The notes: generated from the letters alone by a model not told the origin. DNA of 64,000 nucleotides from Agromyces intestinalis (GCF_008365295.1 NZ_CP043505.1:2356001-2420000); one strand, 5' to 3'; positions 23,746 to 32,617 are shown, counted from the first letter of the stretch. Numbers and translations are program-made.

Positions 23746-26039
23746 GGCGTCCTCCGGTCTGGTTCGGTGGAGATGGGCGGTTCGGATGACTCGTGCGATG
23801 CGAGCGGGTCATGCGTGACGGGCGGCGACTTCACGGCCGGCGGATGCGACGGCGGGCGTTCCGTCGTGCCCCACTCGCCGGGCTCGCTGCCGAGTTCGAC
23901 GGTGAGCGTGCCGCCGTGTCGCAGCTCGGCGCCGCGCAGCCAGGGGCGGGCGAGGGGTTCGCCGTTGAAGCGAACCGACTGCACGTACTGCACCGGCCCG
24001 CCGGGTCGCGGCTCGGTGAACCCGACCGTCTCGATTCGGAACACGTCGTCGCCGGCGACGCGCATGCGCGACTCGGCGAAGCTCGGCGCGTTGATGAGGA
24101 ACAGGTTCTGCCCGGCGACGGGGAACAGCCCGAGCGACGCCCACACGTACCACGAACTCAGCCCGCCCGAATCGTCGTTGCCGGGCAGGCCGCCGCGGCC
24201 GGTGCCGAACATCTGCGTCACGATCGCGTGCACCACCTCGGCGGTGCGGTCGGGGCGCCCGGCGTAGGTGTACGCCCACGGGGACTCCATGTCCGGCTCG
24301 TTGTTCAGCCCCTCGAAGCGGCCGAGCGCGTACCCCGCGGTCATCTCCGAGGCATCCGGCCGGATGCCCGGCTGCCGCACCGGAGGCGCGCCGAACCCGA
24401 AGAACCGGTCGAGCAGTCCCGTGAAGGCCTCGTCGCCGCCCGCGAGCTCGATGCGTCCCGCCATGTCGTGCTGCAGCCGGAACGAGTAGTTCCAGCGGGT
24501 GCCCTCGTAGAACGTCGAGTCCTGCAGCAGTCCGGTGCCCGGGTCGTACGCGTTCACCCAGCGGGCGGCGAGCGCCTCGAACTCCTCGGCGAGCGACACG
24601 TCGCCCACCCGGCGGGCGACCTTCGCGGTGCACCAGTACCCGAACGCGAGATCGAGGGTGTGGCTGACGGGGTGCGCCACGCCGTGCAGCAGGAAGTCCT
24701 CGCCGTAGGTGCGCCGCAGGTCGTTGTGCATGTGCACGAGCGCCCAGTCCCAGTCGATGCCGTCGAGGCCGAGCTGGCACAGGTCGGCGAGGAACGTGTG
24801 CACGAGCGCTGAGCCCTGCCGCGAGAACCGGTCGCTGCCGCGCGCCATCCGGTAGCCGATGGGGAAGTTGCCCTCCTCCTCGCAGATGGTGAGCAGCGCG
24901 TTCGCGAGCTCGACCGCGCGCTCGGGGAACAGCGTCGTGATGAGCGGCAACTGCGTGCGGTAGACGTCCCACATCGTCGACAGGTCGAACGCGAAGGGGC
25001 CGGGACTCGGCCAGAACGGGCTCTCGTCGGGCGCGAGGCACGGCTTCACCAGCGAGTGGAACAGCGCGGTCGAGAACACCGTCTGCCGGTCGTCGTCGGG
25101 CGTGTCGACGCGGATCGACTGCAGGTGCCGCTTCCACGCCTTGCCGGTGCGCTCGCGGCGCTGAGTGAAGCGGGCCGGCCCGACGCCGCAGTCGCGCGTG
25201 AGGTTCGCCCGCGCCTGCTCGGTGCCGCGCAGCGAGAAGCCGAGTCGCAGCTCGACGGTCTGGCCGGCTTCGACCGGGCCGGCCCACATCAACCCGAAGC
25301 TGCGCAGCGTCGTCGGCCGGATGTGGTCGAAGTCGAGCCGGGTGCCGCCGGGCATGAGGCGGCGGTCGTACCAGAGCATCTGCCGCCACTGCGGGGTGTC
25401 GCACTCGAGGTGCACCGCGAGCGGTGCGCCCTCGACGACGATCTCGCCGCGCGCGACGCCCGGCGCGACCGTCTCGAGGTGGGCGCGCAGCGGAATCGTC
25501 GCGCCATACGGGATCGTGAGCCCGCCCATCGAGAAGTCGACCACGATGCGGGCGTTGCGATGCTTCGGGAACGTGTACCGGTGCACCGCGCTCTTCGGGC
25601 CCACCGTGATCTCGGCCCGGATGCCGTTCTCGAGGGTCGCCGCGTACCATCCGGGCTCGGCGTGCTCGTCGACGAGATCCCACGTGCGGCCGAGCACGTC
25701 GAGCGGCTCGATCATCGGCGTCACCCGGAAGTAGTTGTAGTACTTGCGGATCGCGCCGGTGCCCGACTGCTGGAAGTGCGTGAACCCCGACGCGAGCTGC
25801 CGGTCGTGGATGCGCGGCGGCACGCCCTCGGTGATGAGGTCGTAGCGGCCGTACCCGGTCGGATAGGCGCCCGAGTACGCGCACGCCGACACCATGCCGA
25901 ACGGCGAGGTCGCGCCCGGGTGCGTGTTGCCGATCTGCGGCTTCGGCCACCACCAGGATGCCGCGAGTCCGGTCGGCTCAGGGAGCTCGGTGACCTCGGT
26001 TCCGAGGAACGGATCGACCCGCTCGAAGCTCGCAGCCAT
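23742..26039 (-). CDS. GH92-family alpha-mannosidase
   Basis: 765 residues, no signal peptide, so probably cytoplasmic. GH92 enzymes are calcium-dependent inverting exo-alpha-mannosidases. Seen: VDPFLGTE at the start, GNTHPGATSPFGMVSACAYSG near 37, HFQQSGTGAIRKYYNYF near 87, and the late GNDDSGGLSSWYVWASLGLFPVAGQ near 645, all characteristic. The C-terminal tail after ~730 is Ser/Pro/Arg-rich and unlike the family. It is the first gene of a two-gene operon with the GT4 gene. Start ATG 26039 follows a TAGCGT box by 6 bases (leaderless). Confidence 0.9.
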   Translation of the reverse strand: MAASFERVDPFLGTEVTELPEPTGLAASWWWPKPQIGNTHPGATSPFGMVSACAYSGAYPTGYGRYDLITEGVPPRIHDRQLASGFTHFQQSGTGAIRKYYNYFRVTPMIEPLDVLGRTWDLVDEHAEPGWYAATLENGIRAEITVGPKSAVHRYTFPKHRNARIVVDFSMGGLTIPYGATIPLRAHLETVAPGVARGEIVVEGAPLAVHLECDTPQWRQMLWYDRRLMPGGTRLDFDHIRPTTLRSFGLMWAGPVEAGQTVELRLGFSLRGTEQARANLTRDCGVGPARFTQRRERTGKAWKRHLQSIRVDTPDDDRQTVFSTALFHSLVKPCLAPDESPFWPSPGPFAFDLSTMWDVYRTQLPLITTLFPERAVELANALLTICEEEGNFPIGYRMARGSDRFSRQGSALVHTFLADLCQLGLDGIDWDWALVHMHNDLRRTYGEDFLLHGVAHPVSHTLDLAFGYWCTAKVARRVGDVSLAEEFEALAARWVNAYDPGTGLLQDSTFYEGTRWNYSFRLQHDMAGRIELAGGDEAFTGLLDRFFGFGAPPVRQPGIRPDASEMTAGYALGRFEGLNNEPDMESPWAYTYAGRPDRTAEVVHAIVTQMFGTGRGGLPGNDDSGGLSSWYVWASLGLFPVAGQNLFLINAPSFAESRMRVAGDDVFRIETVGFTEPRPGGPVQYVQSVRFNGEPLARPWLRGAELRHGGTLTVELGSEPGEWGTTERPPSHPPAVKSPPVTHDPLASHESSEPPISTEPDRRTP

Positions 26040-26045
26040 GCATGG

Positions 26046-26051
26046 ACGCTA
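26046..26051 (-). promoter_or_regulatory. candidate -10 box TAGCGT (leaderless start of the GH92 gene)
   Basis: Minus-strand TAGCGT with a 6-base spacer to the ATG at 26039. Confidence 0.5.
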
Positions 26052-26074
26052 CGCAGGGCAGATGACGGGCGGAT

Positions 26075-26100
26075 GTCACGCGGGTGACGATTGCCGTCAC
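26075..26100. promoter_or_regulatory. candidate operator cluster upstream of the mannosidase operon
   Basis: GTGACG (26084-26089) and CGTCAC (26095-26100) form a perfect 6-base dyad with a 5-base spacer; a further GTCAC lies just upstream at about 26075-26079. Positioned about 25-50 bases upstream of the GH92 -10 box, suitable for a sugar-responsive repressor; no regulator gene is adjacent. Confidence 0.4.
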
Positions 26101-26119
26101 GGTATCCGCAACCGTGGCT

Positions 26120-26179
26120 AAGGTCGATTCGCGCCACTGAGGTCGGCACGTTCATGCCTCATTCGCGCGAATCGACCTT
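26120..26179. repeat. 60-base element with perfect 15-base inverted arms
   Basis: AAGGTCGATTCGCGC (26120-26134) and GCGCGAATCGACCTT (26165-26179), 30-base spacer. It lies between the GH92 promoter region and the end of the Mrp operon, 48 bases past the mrpG stop. Possible terminator or DNA-binding site. Confidence 0.8.
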
Positions 26180-26218
26180 GGGCGGGGAGGGGGCGGGGAG
26201 GGGGCGGGGAGGGACGGG
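26180..26218 (+). other. G-run tandem repeat (candidate G-quadruplex / C-rich transcript end)
   Basis: Three copies of an 11-base unit ggcggggaggg make at least eight runs of three or more G on the plus strand. The same bases would be C-rich and G-poor in the mrpG transcript, a composition suited to Rho loading. Confidence 0.6.
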
Positions 26219-26227
26219 TGCGAACCC

Positions 26228-26590
26228 TCAGCGATCGGATGCCTCGGGTTCGGCGTGCTCGGCGATGTCGCGGCCGAGCTCGTCCTCGATGAGCAGGTCG
26301 CGGCGCACGTGCGAGGTGCGGTACGCCGACCGACCGAGCATGTGCGCGGTCATCGGCTGGGTGAGCAGCTGGAACGTCATCACGAGCACCGCGGTCGTGA
26401 GCACGCCCCAGGTCGGCGCTCGCAGCACGACCGCGGCCAGGATGGTCGCGAGCCCCAGCACCTGCGGCTTCGTCGCGGCGTGCAGCCGGGTCAGCACGTC
26501 GGGGAACCGCACGATGCCGATGCCGGCCGCCATGGACAGGAAGGCGCTCACGAGGATGAGCAGCCCGACGGCGATCTCGGCGAGGCTCAC
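26228..26590 (-). CDS. mrpG: Mrp antiporter subunit G
   Basis: 120-residue small membrane subunit of the multi-subunit cation/proton antiporter. Three transmembrane helices: EIAVGLLILVSAFLSMAAGIGIVRF, LGLATILAAVVLRA, GVLTTAVLVMTFQLLTQPMTAHMLGRSAY; the motif FPDVLTRLHAATKPQVLGL between the first two is the MrpG/PhaG hallmark. GTG at 26590 overlaps the mrpF stop (GTGA); an open frame running further upstream to 27010 crosses mrpF and is not coding. Last gene of the operon. Confidence 0.93.
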   Translation of the reverse strand: MSLAEIAVGLLILVSAFLSMAAGIGIVRFPDVLTRLHAATKPQVLGLATILAAVVLRAPTWGVLTTAVLVMTFQLLTQPMTAHMLGRSAYRTSHVRRDLLIEDELGRDIAEHAEPEASDR

Positions 26591-26859
26591 GAGACATCCT
26601 GCTTCGCCATGAACCGGGCGATCGAGATCGAGCCGACGACTGCGAACATCGCGAGCACCAGCAGGATCACGAGCGTGTCGGTGTGCTGGTTGATCGCCAT
26701 CTCGGCGCCGAGCGCGCACATCGCGATCGCGAGCAGCACGTCGGTCGCGAGCGCACGGTCGAGGATCGACGGGCCGCGGATGATGCGTGCGACGGCGGCG
26801 AGCCCGCCGATGCCGAACATGATGCCGGCGGCGATGCTGACCACGGTGAGGAAGCTCAT
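26587..26859 (-). CDS. mrpF: Mrp antiporter subunit F
   Basis: 90 residues with three transmembrane segments. GGLAAVARIIRGPSILDRALATDVLLAIAMCALGAEMAINQHTDTL contains the family hallmark RxxxGPSxxDRxxAxD. Works with MrpA, C, D, E and G in the membrane complex. Its ATG overlaps the mrpE stop by four bases. Confidence 0.93.
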   Translation of the reverse strand: MSFLTVVSIAAGIMFGIGGLAAVARIIRGPSILDRALATDVLLAIAMCALGAEMAINQHTDTLVILLVLAMFAVVGSISIARFMAKQDVS

Positions 26860-27476
26860 GCGTGCTCCTTCGGTCGGATGTCACGGGCCGCAGCGCGACG
26901 TTGGCGCCGCGCCTGACGGATCGACTCGGCCTGCTCGTGCGTGCCGATCGCGAGCACGATGCGCTCCTCGGTGCCGAGCACCTGGCGCCGGGTGTGCTCG
27001 ACGTCGGCATGCGTCCGGGTGCCGAGCGCGTGCAGGTAGAGCAGGCCGCGTTCGCGGTCGATGTCGACCACGACGGTGCCGGGGACGACCGAGATCGCCT
27101 CGGCCGTGAGCGTGGTGACGAGGTCGCTGCGGGTCAGCAGCTGCACCGCGATGATCGCGTTCATCGGCTTCCACCACGGCATCAGCGAGAAGAACGCGAC
27201 CTGCAGCGACGCACGCACGACGTCGAAGATCATGCGCAGCCCGAGCAGCAGGCCGCGCCACGGGTTGAACCGACCGCTCAGCAGCACCGGCGGCAGGTAC
27301 AGCGTGCGGGTGACGAGGATCGCGAGCACCACGCCGGTCACGACCGTGAGCACGTCGATGTGATCCCACAGCAGCAACCACAGCGCGACCAGCGCGATCA
27401 GCAACGGAGCCTGCCGCCACAGCGACTTCCAGATCAGGGGCTCGTGGCCCTCGGCACGGCTCATCCTCGCGTTCAT
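26856..27476 (-). CDS. mrpE: Mrp antiporter subunit E
   Basis: 206 residues. Two or three N-terminal hydrophobic segments (QAPLLIALVALWLLLW; VLTVVTGVVLAILVTRTLYLP) and MrpE signature stretches MIFDVVRASLQVAFFSLMPWWKP, ISVVPGTVVVDIDRERGLLYLHAL; a basic C-terminal tail. ATG 27476 overlaps the mrpD stop (ATGA); an internal ATG four codons later is an alternative. The open frame further upstream overlaps mrpD and is not coding. Confidence 0.92.
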   Translation of the reverse strand: MNARMSRAEGHEPLIWKSLWRQAPLLIALVALWLLLWDHIDVLTVVTGVVLAILVTRTLYLPPVLLSGRFNPWRGLLLGLRMIFDVVRASLQVAFFSLMPWWKPMNAIIAVQLLTRSDLVTTLTAEAISVVPGTVVVDIDRERGLLYLHALGTRTHADVEHTRRQVLGTEERIVLAIGTHEQAESIRQARRQRRAAARDIRPKEHA

Positions 27477-29065
27477 CGGATGCCTCCGGGGAAGACGAGC
27501 GACACGTACGCCGCCGGATCGGCGAGGTCGCGTGCGGCGCGGTCGGCGAGTTCGAACAGCGGGCCGGCGAACACCGTGAGCAGGATCGTCACCACGACCA
27601 GCGACGTGGTCGCGACGACCATGAGCACGGGTGTCGTGCGGCGTGCCGTGGCGGTGGCGGTGTTCGCGCCCGGCCACTCCTGCACCGAGTTCAGCAGCAC
27701 CGACTCGTACCCCTCGAGCTCATCACGGCCGCGCCAGAACGCCATGTTCCAGAACCGGGTCAGCGCGTAGAGCGTGATGAGCGAGGTGACTGCGCCGGCC
27801 CCGATCACGATCCAGATGAGCGCAGCCGAGCCGGGCGAGGCATCCGCCGCCGCCTCACCGCCCGCCAGGAACAGGCCGGCCTTGCCGAGGAAGCCCGAGA
27901 ACGGCGGGATGCCGCCGAGATTCAGCGCCGGGATGAAGAACAGGATCGCCAGCAGCGGTGACGCCTTGAGCAGGCCCGCGAGCCGGTTGATCGACGTCGC
28001 CCCGCCGAACCGTTCGATGAGCCCGGTCGTGAGGAACAGCGCGGTCTGCACCGTGATGTGGTGCACGACGTAGTAGATCGTCGCGGCGAGACCGATCTCG
28101 TTCGCCAGTCCGATGCCGAAGATCATGTACCCGATGTGGCTGACCAGGGTGAACGACAGCAGACGCTTGATGTCGGCCTGCGTCAGTGCACCGAGGATGC
28201 CGATGACCATCGTGAGTCCGCCGATCACGAGGAGCAGTGTCGACAGGTCGCTGTCGGCGAAGATCACCGTCTCGGTGCGGATGATCGCATACACGCCGAC
28301 CTTCGTCAGCAAGCCGGCGAACACCGCCGTGACCGGCGCAGGCGCGGTCGGGTAGGAATCGGGCAGCCAGAACGACAGCGGGAACACCGCGGCCTTGATG
28401 CCGAACGCGATCAGCAGCAGCAGGTGCAGGATGAGCTGCACGTCGGCGGGCAGCTCGGCGATGCGCACCGAGAGGTGGGCGATGTTCGCGGTGCCCGTCG
28501 CGCCGTAGATGAGCGCGATCGCCGAGAGGAAGAACAGCGATGAGACGAGGCTCACGATGATGTACGTGACGCCCGCGCGGATGCGCTCGCCCGTGCCGCC
28601 GAGAGTGAGCAGCACGTACGACGCCGACAGCAGGATCTCGAACCCGACGTACAGATTGAACAGGTCGCCGGCGATGAAGGCGTTGAACACCCCGGCCGAC
28701 AGGATCAGGTACGACGGGTGGAAGATCGACACCGGCGTCTCGCGGTGCTGATCGGCGATGCCCTGGCCGACGGCGTACACGAGCACGCCGAGCAGCACGA
28801 TCGCCGAGATCAGCAGCATGATCGCGCTCAATCGATCGACGACGAGCACGATGCCGAACGGCGGCTGCCACGCCCCGATCGCGACGACCACGCCCTCGCC
28901 CGAGGCGTCGACCGTGACGAGCAGAATCGCCGCGATCACCACGACCGCGCCGAGCACGGTCGCCGACACACCCATCTGCGCGCGGCGGTGGCGGCCCAGG
29001 ATGAGCGCGACGGCCGCGCCGAGCAGCGGCAGCAGCACGACGAGGGGCACGAGGGCGGCGGTCAC
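27473..29065 (-). CDS. mrpD: Mrp antiporter subunit D (NuoM/N-like proton channel subunit)
   Basis: 530 residues, about 14 transmembrane helices, homologous to complex I antiporter-like subunits. Seen: VDRLSAIMLLISAIVLLG, the conserved GDLFNLYVGFEILLSASYVLL (with the functional Glu), HLLLLIAFGIKAAVFPLSFWLPDSYPTAPAPVTAVFAGLLTKVGVYAI (conserved Lys), and ALTQADIKRLLSFTLVSHIGYMIFG. GTG 29065 overlaps the mrpC stop; a frame extending to 30160 across mrpC/mrpA is a shadow. Couples cation efflux to proton entry for pH and Na+ homeostasis. Confidence 0.94.
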   Translation of the reverse strand: MTAALVPLVVLLPLLGAAVALILGRHRRAQMGVSATVLGAVVVIAAILLVTVDASGEGVVVAIGAWQPPFGIVLVVDRLSAIMLLISAIVLLGVLVYAVGQGIADQHRETPVSIFHPSYLILSAGVFNAFIAGDLFNLYVGFEILLSASYVLLTLGGTGERIRAGVTYIIVSLVSSLFFLSAIALIYGATGTANIAHLSVRIAELPADVQLILHLLLLIAFGIKAAVFPLSFWLPDSYPTAPAPVTAVFAGLLTKVGVYAIIRTETVIFADSDLSTLLLVIGGLTMVIGILGALTQADIKRLLSFTLVSHIGYMIFGIGLANEIGLAATIYYVVHHITVQTALFLTTGLIERFGGATSINRLAGLLKASPLLAILFFIPALNLGGIPPFSGFLGKAGLFLAGGEAAADASPGSAALIWIVIGAGAVTSLITLYALTRFWNMAFWRGRDELEGYESVLLNSVQEWPGANTATATARRTTPVLMVVATTSLVVVTILLTVFAGPLFELADRAARDLADPAAYVSLVFPGGIR

Positions 29066-29571
29066 GGGCGGTCCTCCCGGTCGCGGAGCGAGGCCTCGAG
29101 CTCGAGCTCGTCGTCGTCGGGCCCCTCGGGCTCTTCGTCGCTGGCGTCGATGAGCTCCTGGATGGCCCGGTCGTCGGCCGCGGACGAGCGGATCAGGTCG
29201 GCGGCCTCTTCGGCGTCCTCGACGAGCTCGGCCTCGTCGTCGATCAGGTCGCCCTTGTCGCCGAGCTGCGCCAGCCACCACGACCGGTAGATGAGGGCGA
29301 GCATGAACGCCGTGATGCCCAGGTTGATGACGATCGCGGTGAGGATGAACGCCTGCGGCAACGGGTCGCTGATTGCATCCTCGTCGACGCCGTCGGAGAG
29401 GATCGGCGCGACGCCCGGCGCCCCGCTCATCAGGTAGATGAGGATGTTCACCGCGTTGCCGACGAGCAGGAACCCGATGAGCACGCGGGTGAGGCTGCGC
29501 TCGAGCATGATCGTGATTCCGGCGCCGAACAGCACGGCCATGAGCACGACGAGGGTGAGCGAACCGGTCAT
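29062..29571 (-). CDS. mrpC: Mrp antiporter subunit C with long acidic tail
   Basis: 169 residues. The first ~105 form the NuoK-like three-helix unit (VVLMAVLFGAGITIMLERSLTRVLIGFLLVGNAVNILIY; PLPQAFILTAIVINLGITAFMLALIYR). MrpC is usually 110-125 residues, so the last ~60 residues, almost entirely Asp/Glu/Ala (e.g. DDEAELVEDAEEAADLI), are an extension likely exposed to the cytoplasm. ATG overlaps the mrpA stop... that is, ATGA at 29568-29571. Confidence 0.93.
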   Translation of the reverse strand: MTGSLTLVVLMAVLFGAGITIMLERSLTRVLIGFLLVGNAVNILIYLMSGAPGVAPILSDGVDEDAISDPLPQAFILTAIVINLGITAFMLALIYRSWWLAQLGDKGDLIDDEAELVEDAEEAADLIRSSAADDRAIQELIDASDEEPEGPDDDELELEASLRDREDRP

Positions 29572-32500
29572 GTGCGCACCCCCTCACCTTGGGACGGGGA
29601 GTCGATGCGGTCGCCCGAGCGCCCGAGGTCGCCGGGGTCGACGTCCTCGGACTCCTCGGCCTCTTCCTCTTGACGATCGACCTCGGCGCCGAGCGAGCGC
29701 AGGATGTCGAGGACGAGCCCGACGACGACGAGGTACACGCCGATGTCGAACAGGGTCGAGGTGCCGATCGAGAGCGTGCCGAGCACCGGCACGTCGGCCT
29801 CGAACCAGCTCGACTCGAACACGGCGAGGCCGAACAGCAGGGAGGATGCCGCGGTGCCGGCGGCGAGCAGCAGGCCCCCGCCGAGCAGGTGGCCGGCGTC
29901 GATGGGCGCCGCTTCGCCGAGTTCGTACCGGCCGCCGGCGAGGTAGCGCGCCACGAGCGCGAGGCCCGCGAGCAGTCCGCCGGCGAACCCGCCCCCGGGC
30001 GCGTTGTGCCCGACGAACAGCAGGTATACCGACACCACGATGGCCGGGTGGAACAGCAGCCGCACGAGCACCTCGATGAGGATCGACCGGCGCCGCGGCG
30101 AAAGGGTCGGGCCCGCGAGGAGCCAGGTCTGACGGGTCTCGGCGGCTTCGGACGCGGCATCCGTCTCGTGCTCGACCTCGGCCAGGCTGGGCCGGGCCGC
30201 GCGGATCGACGACGCCTTCTCGGGCACCGGCCGGAACCGGTCGCGCCCCTGCGGGCGGCGCTCGAGCCGGGGCGCGCCGCCCGTGCGGCCCGAGACGAAG
30301 ATGAGGCTCGCGACGCCCGTGGCGACGGCGACGAGCACCGAGATCTCGCCGAGCGTGTCCCACGCGCGGATGTCGACGAGCATGACGTTCACGATGTTCT
30401 TGCCGTGGGCCTCGAGGGCGAGCGCCGGCAGGCCCCCGGCGATGGTCGGCTCGATGCGGGCGCCGAGCGCCACGAGCCCGATGACGCCCATCACGGCGCC
30501 GGCGACGAGCCCGATGATGCCGCGTGCGAGCTTGTGCACCGACGGGTGTCGCTGCGCGATCTGCTTCGGCAGCCGCCGCAGCACGAGCACGAACACCACG
30601 ATCACGATGGTCTCGACGAGGCCCTGGGTGAGCGCGAGGTCGGGCGCACCCGACATGCCGAACAGCAGCACCAGACCGTACCCGGTGACGCTCACCAGCA
30701 GCACCGCCGTCATGCGCTGGCGCACCGTGGCCGCGGCGATCGCGGCCACCGCCATGACGAGCGCGAGGAACGGCTGGGCGGGGTAGTCCCAGAGCCGGAC
30801 GCTGTCGGGCCAGGTCGTGTTCACGATCGCCGAGAACCCGAGGCCGCCGATGAACACCAGCACGATGACGGCCAGATAGCCGGGCAGCCCGCGATGCTGG
30901 ATCGCGGTCGTCACGGCCGCCGCGACCCGGTCGACGAACGAGACCACTCGCAGGTAGCCGCGACCCGAGTCGAGCATCGGCGGCAGCGCGGCCTGCATGC
31001 GCGCGACCCGGGCACGGCCCCACACGAGCAGCGCGCCGAGCGCGTACACGCCGAGCGAGATGAACAGCGCCGGCTCGAATCCGTGCCAGAGCGCGAGATG
31101 CAGCTCGTGCGGGCCCGACAGCTCGTCGGCGTAGCCCGCGAACAGCGGCTCGAGCCATCCGATCGCGAACGCGAACCCGAGGCTGGCCGCCGCCAGCAGC
31201 AGCGGGGACGCGACCGCCATCGCCGCCGGCCGGTGCAGCTCGGTGGGGGCGATCGACGGGCGGGTCCAGAACGCGCCCCAGACGAACCGCACGCTGTACG
31301 CGACCGTGAGGATCGACCCGGCGATCGCGCCGATGAGCGCGAGCCACGCCCAGCCCGCCAGGCCGCTGGGCTCGCTCGCGTAGGTCGCCTCGAGGAGCGA
31401 GGCGAACACCCCCTCTTTCGCGGCGAAGCCGATCAGCGGCGGCAGGCCCGCCATCGACGCCGCGGCGACCATCGCGACCGTCGCCAGCACCGGCATGCGG
31501 CGGCCGAGCCCCGACAGGCGACGCCAGTCGCGTGTGCCCGCGGCGTGGTCGATGATGCCGACGACGAGGAACAGCGCCGCCTTGAAGAGGGCGTGGGCGA
31601 GCAGCAGGGCCACACCCGCGAGCGCGGCGTCGTGCGTGCCGAACCCGGTGACCAGCACCAGGAACCCGAGCTGCGACACCGTGCCGTAGGCGAGCAGCAG
31701 CTTGAGGTCGTACTGGCGCAGGGCGCGCCAGCCGCCCACGAGCATCGTGAACGTGCCGAGCCCGATGACGATCGGATGCCACGCCTCGAGCACGGCGTAG
31801 CCGGGGGCCAGCCGCGCGACGAGGTACACGCCGGCCTTCACCATCGCCGCGGCGTGCAGGTACGCCGACACGGGCGTGGGCGCGGCCATCGCCGCGGGAA
31901 GCCAGAAGTGGAACGGCACGAGCGCCGACTTCGAGATCGCCCCGACCAGCACGAGCGCGATGCCCCATTCCCCGGCGACACCCGTGACCGGATTCGCGAT
32001 CAGCTCGCTGAGCGAGGTGGTGCCGCCCGCGACCGCGAGCACGACCAGGCCCACGAGCATCGCGAGACCGCCGAACGTGGTGACGGTGAGGGCCTGCAGG
32101 GCCGCACCACGACTCTCTTTGCGGCCCGTGTAGTGGCCGATGAGCAGGTAGCTCAGCACGCTCGTGAGCTCCCAGAAGGTGAACAGCACGAACACGTCGT
32201 CGGCGGTCACGAGCCCGAGCATGACGCCCGCGAAGGCCAGCAGCAGCGCCGCGAAGCGGCCGAGCGACGGCTCGTCGTCGTCGAAGTACCAGGCGCAGTA
32301 GGCCAGCACGAGCGCGCCGACGCCCGTGACGATGAGGGCGAGCAGCAGCGCCAGCGCGTCGGCGCGGAACGAGAGTGCGATGTCGAGGGTGGGGATCCAC
32401 TCGACGGTCTCGCTGACGGACTGCCCCGCCAGCACGCCGGGCAGCCAGCTCAGCAGCACCGCGAACACGGCGGCCGGCAGCACGGCCAGCACGAGGAAGA

Positions 32501-32576
32501 CCCGCCGCCCCAGCAGCCTCGTGAGGAGCGGAGTGACCAGCGACAGCGCACCGAAGACCACGAGGCTGAAGATCAT
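29568..32576 (-). CDS. mrpA: Mrp antiporter subunit A fused to subunit B
   Basis: 1002 residues, first gene of the operon. N-terminal ~650 residues are the NuoL-like antiporter domain (GYCAWYFDDDEPS-like segment, DDVFVLFTFWELTSVLSYLLIGHY, FHFWLPAAMAAPTPVSAYLHAAAMVKAGVYL, HALFKAALFLVVGIIDH, GLPPLIGFAAKEGVF); residues about 680-790 are the MrpA C-terminal region with FVLVLRRLPKQIA; after a charged linker, residues ~830-960 are MrpB (FHPAIVVSVYLLFVGHNAPGGGFAGGLLAGLALVARYL). The A-B fusion is usual in actinobacteria. GAGGAGG precedes the ATG, with a TAGACT box upstream. Confidence 0.94.
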   Translation of the reverse strand: MIFSLVVFGALSLVTPLLTRLLGRRVFLVLAVLPAAVFAVLLSWLPGVLAGQSVSETVEWIPTLDIALSFRADALALLLALIVTGVGALVLAYCAWYFDDDEPSLGRFAALLLAFAGVMLGLVTADDVFVLFTFWELTSVLSYLLIGHYTGRKESRGAALQALTVTTFGGLAMLVGLVVLAVAGGTTSLSELIANPVTGVAGEWGIALVLVGAISKSALVPFHFWLPAAMAAPTPVSAYLHAAAMVKAGVYLVARLAPGYAVLEAWHPIVIGLGTFTMLVGGWRALRQYDLKLLLAYGTVSQLGFLVLVTGFGTHDAALAGVALLLAHALFKAALFLVVGIIDHAAGTRDWRRLSGLGRRMPVLATVAMVAAASMAGLPPLIGFAAKEGVFASLLEATYASEPSGLAGWAWLALIGAIAGSILTVAYSVRFVWGAFWTRPSIAPTELHRPAAMAVASPLLLAAASLGFAFAIGWLEPLFAGYADELSGPHELHLALWHGFEPALFISLGVYALGALLVWGRARVARMQAALPPMLDSGRGYLRVVSFVDRVAAAVTTAIQHRGLPGYLAVIVLVFIGGLGFSAIVNTTWPDSVRLWDYPAQPFLALVMAVAAIAAATVRQRMTAVLLVSVTGYGLVLLFGMSGAPDLALTQGLVETIVIVVFVLVLRRLPKQIAQRHPSVHKLARGIIGLVAGAVMGVIGLVALGARIEPTIAGGLPALALEAHGKNIVNVMLVDIRAWDTLGEISVLVAVATGVASLIFVSGRTGGAPRLERRPQGRDRFRPVPEKASSIRAARPSLAEVEHETDAASEAAETRQTWLLAGPTLSPRRRSILIEVLVRLLFHPAIVVSVYLLFVGHNAPGGGFAGGLLAGLALVARYLAGGRYELGEAAPIDAGHLLGGGLLLAAGTAASSLLFGLAVFESSWFEADVPVLGTLSIGTSTLFDIGVYLVVVGLVLDILRSLGAEVDRQEEEAEESEDVDPGDLGRSGDRIDSPSQGEGVRT

Positions 32577-32599
32577 TCACCCTCCTCGCGCACCGTGCC

Positions 32600-32617
32600 G
32601 ACCGTCGGTCAAGTCTA
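32600..32617 (-). promoter_or_regulatory. candidate promoter of the Mrp operon
   Basis: Minus-strand TAGACT at 32612-32617 gives a short leader carrying GAGGAGG before ATG 32576. A small dyad GACCG-T-CGGTC (32600-32610) overlaps the expected transcription start. The rest of the 112-base gap is G/C-rich with a short GGGG-ctcat-CCCC stem (about 32633-32645), possibly ending the methyltransferase transcript. Confidence 0.42.

Noticed and set aside
27473-30160. 895-codon version of mrpD and similar upstream extensions of mrpE and mrpG
   Set aside because: The extra N-termini read through neighbouring Mrp genes in another frame; GTG/ATG starts overlapping the previous stops give proteins of the family length.
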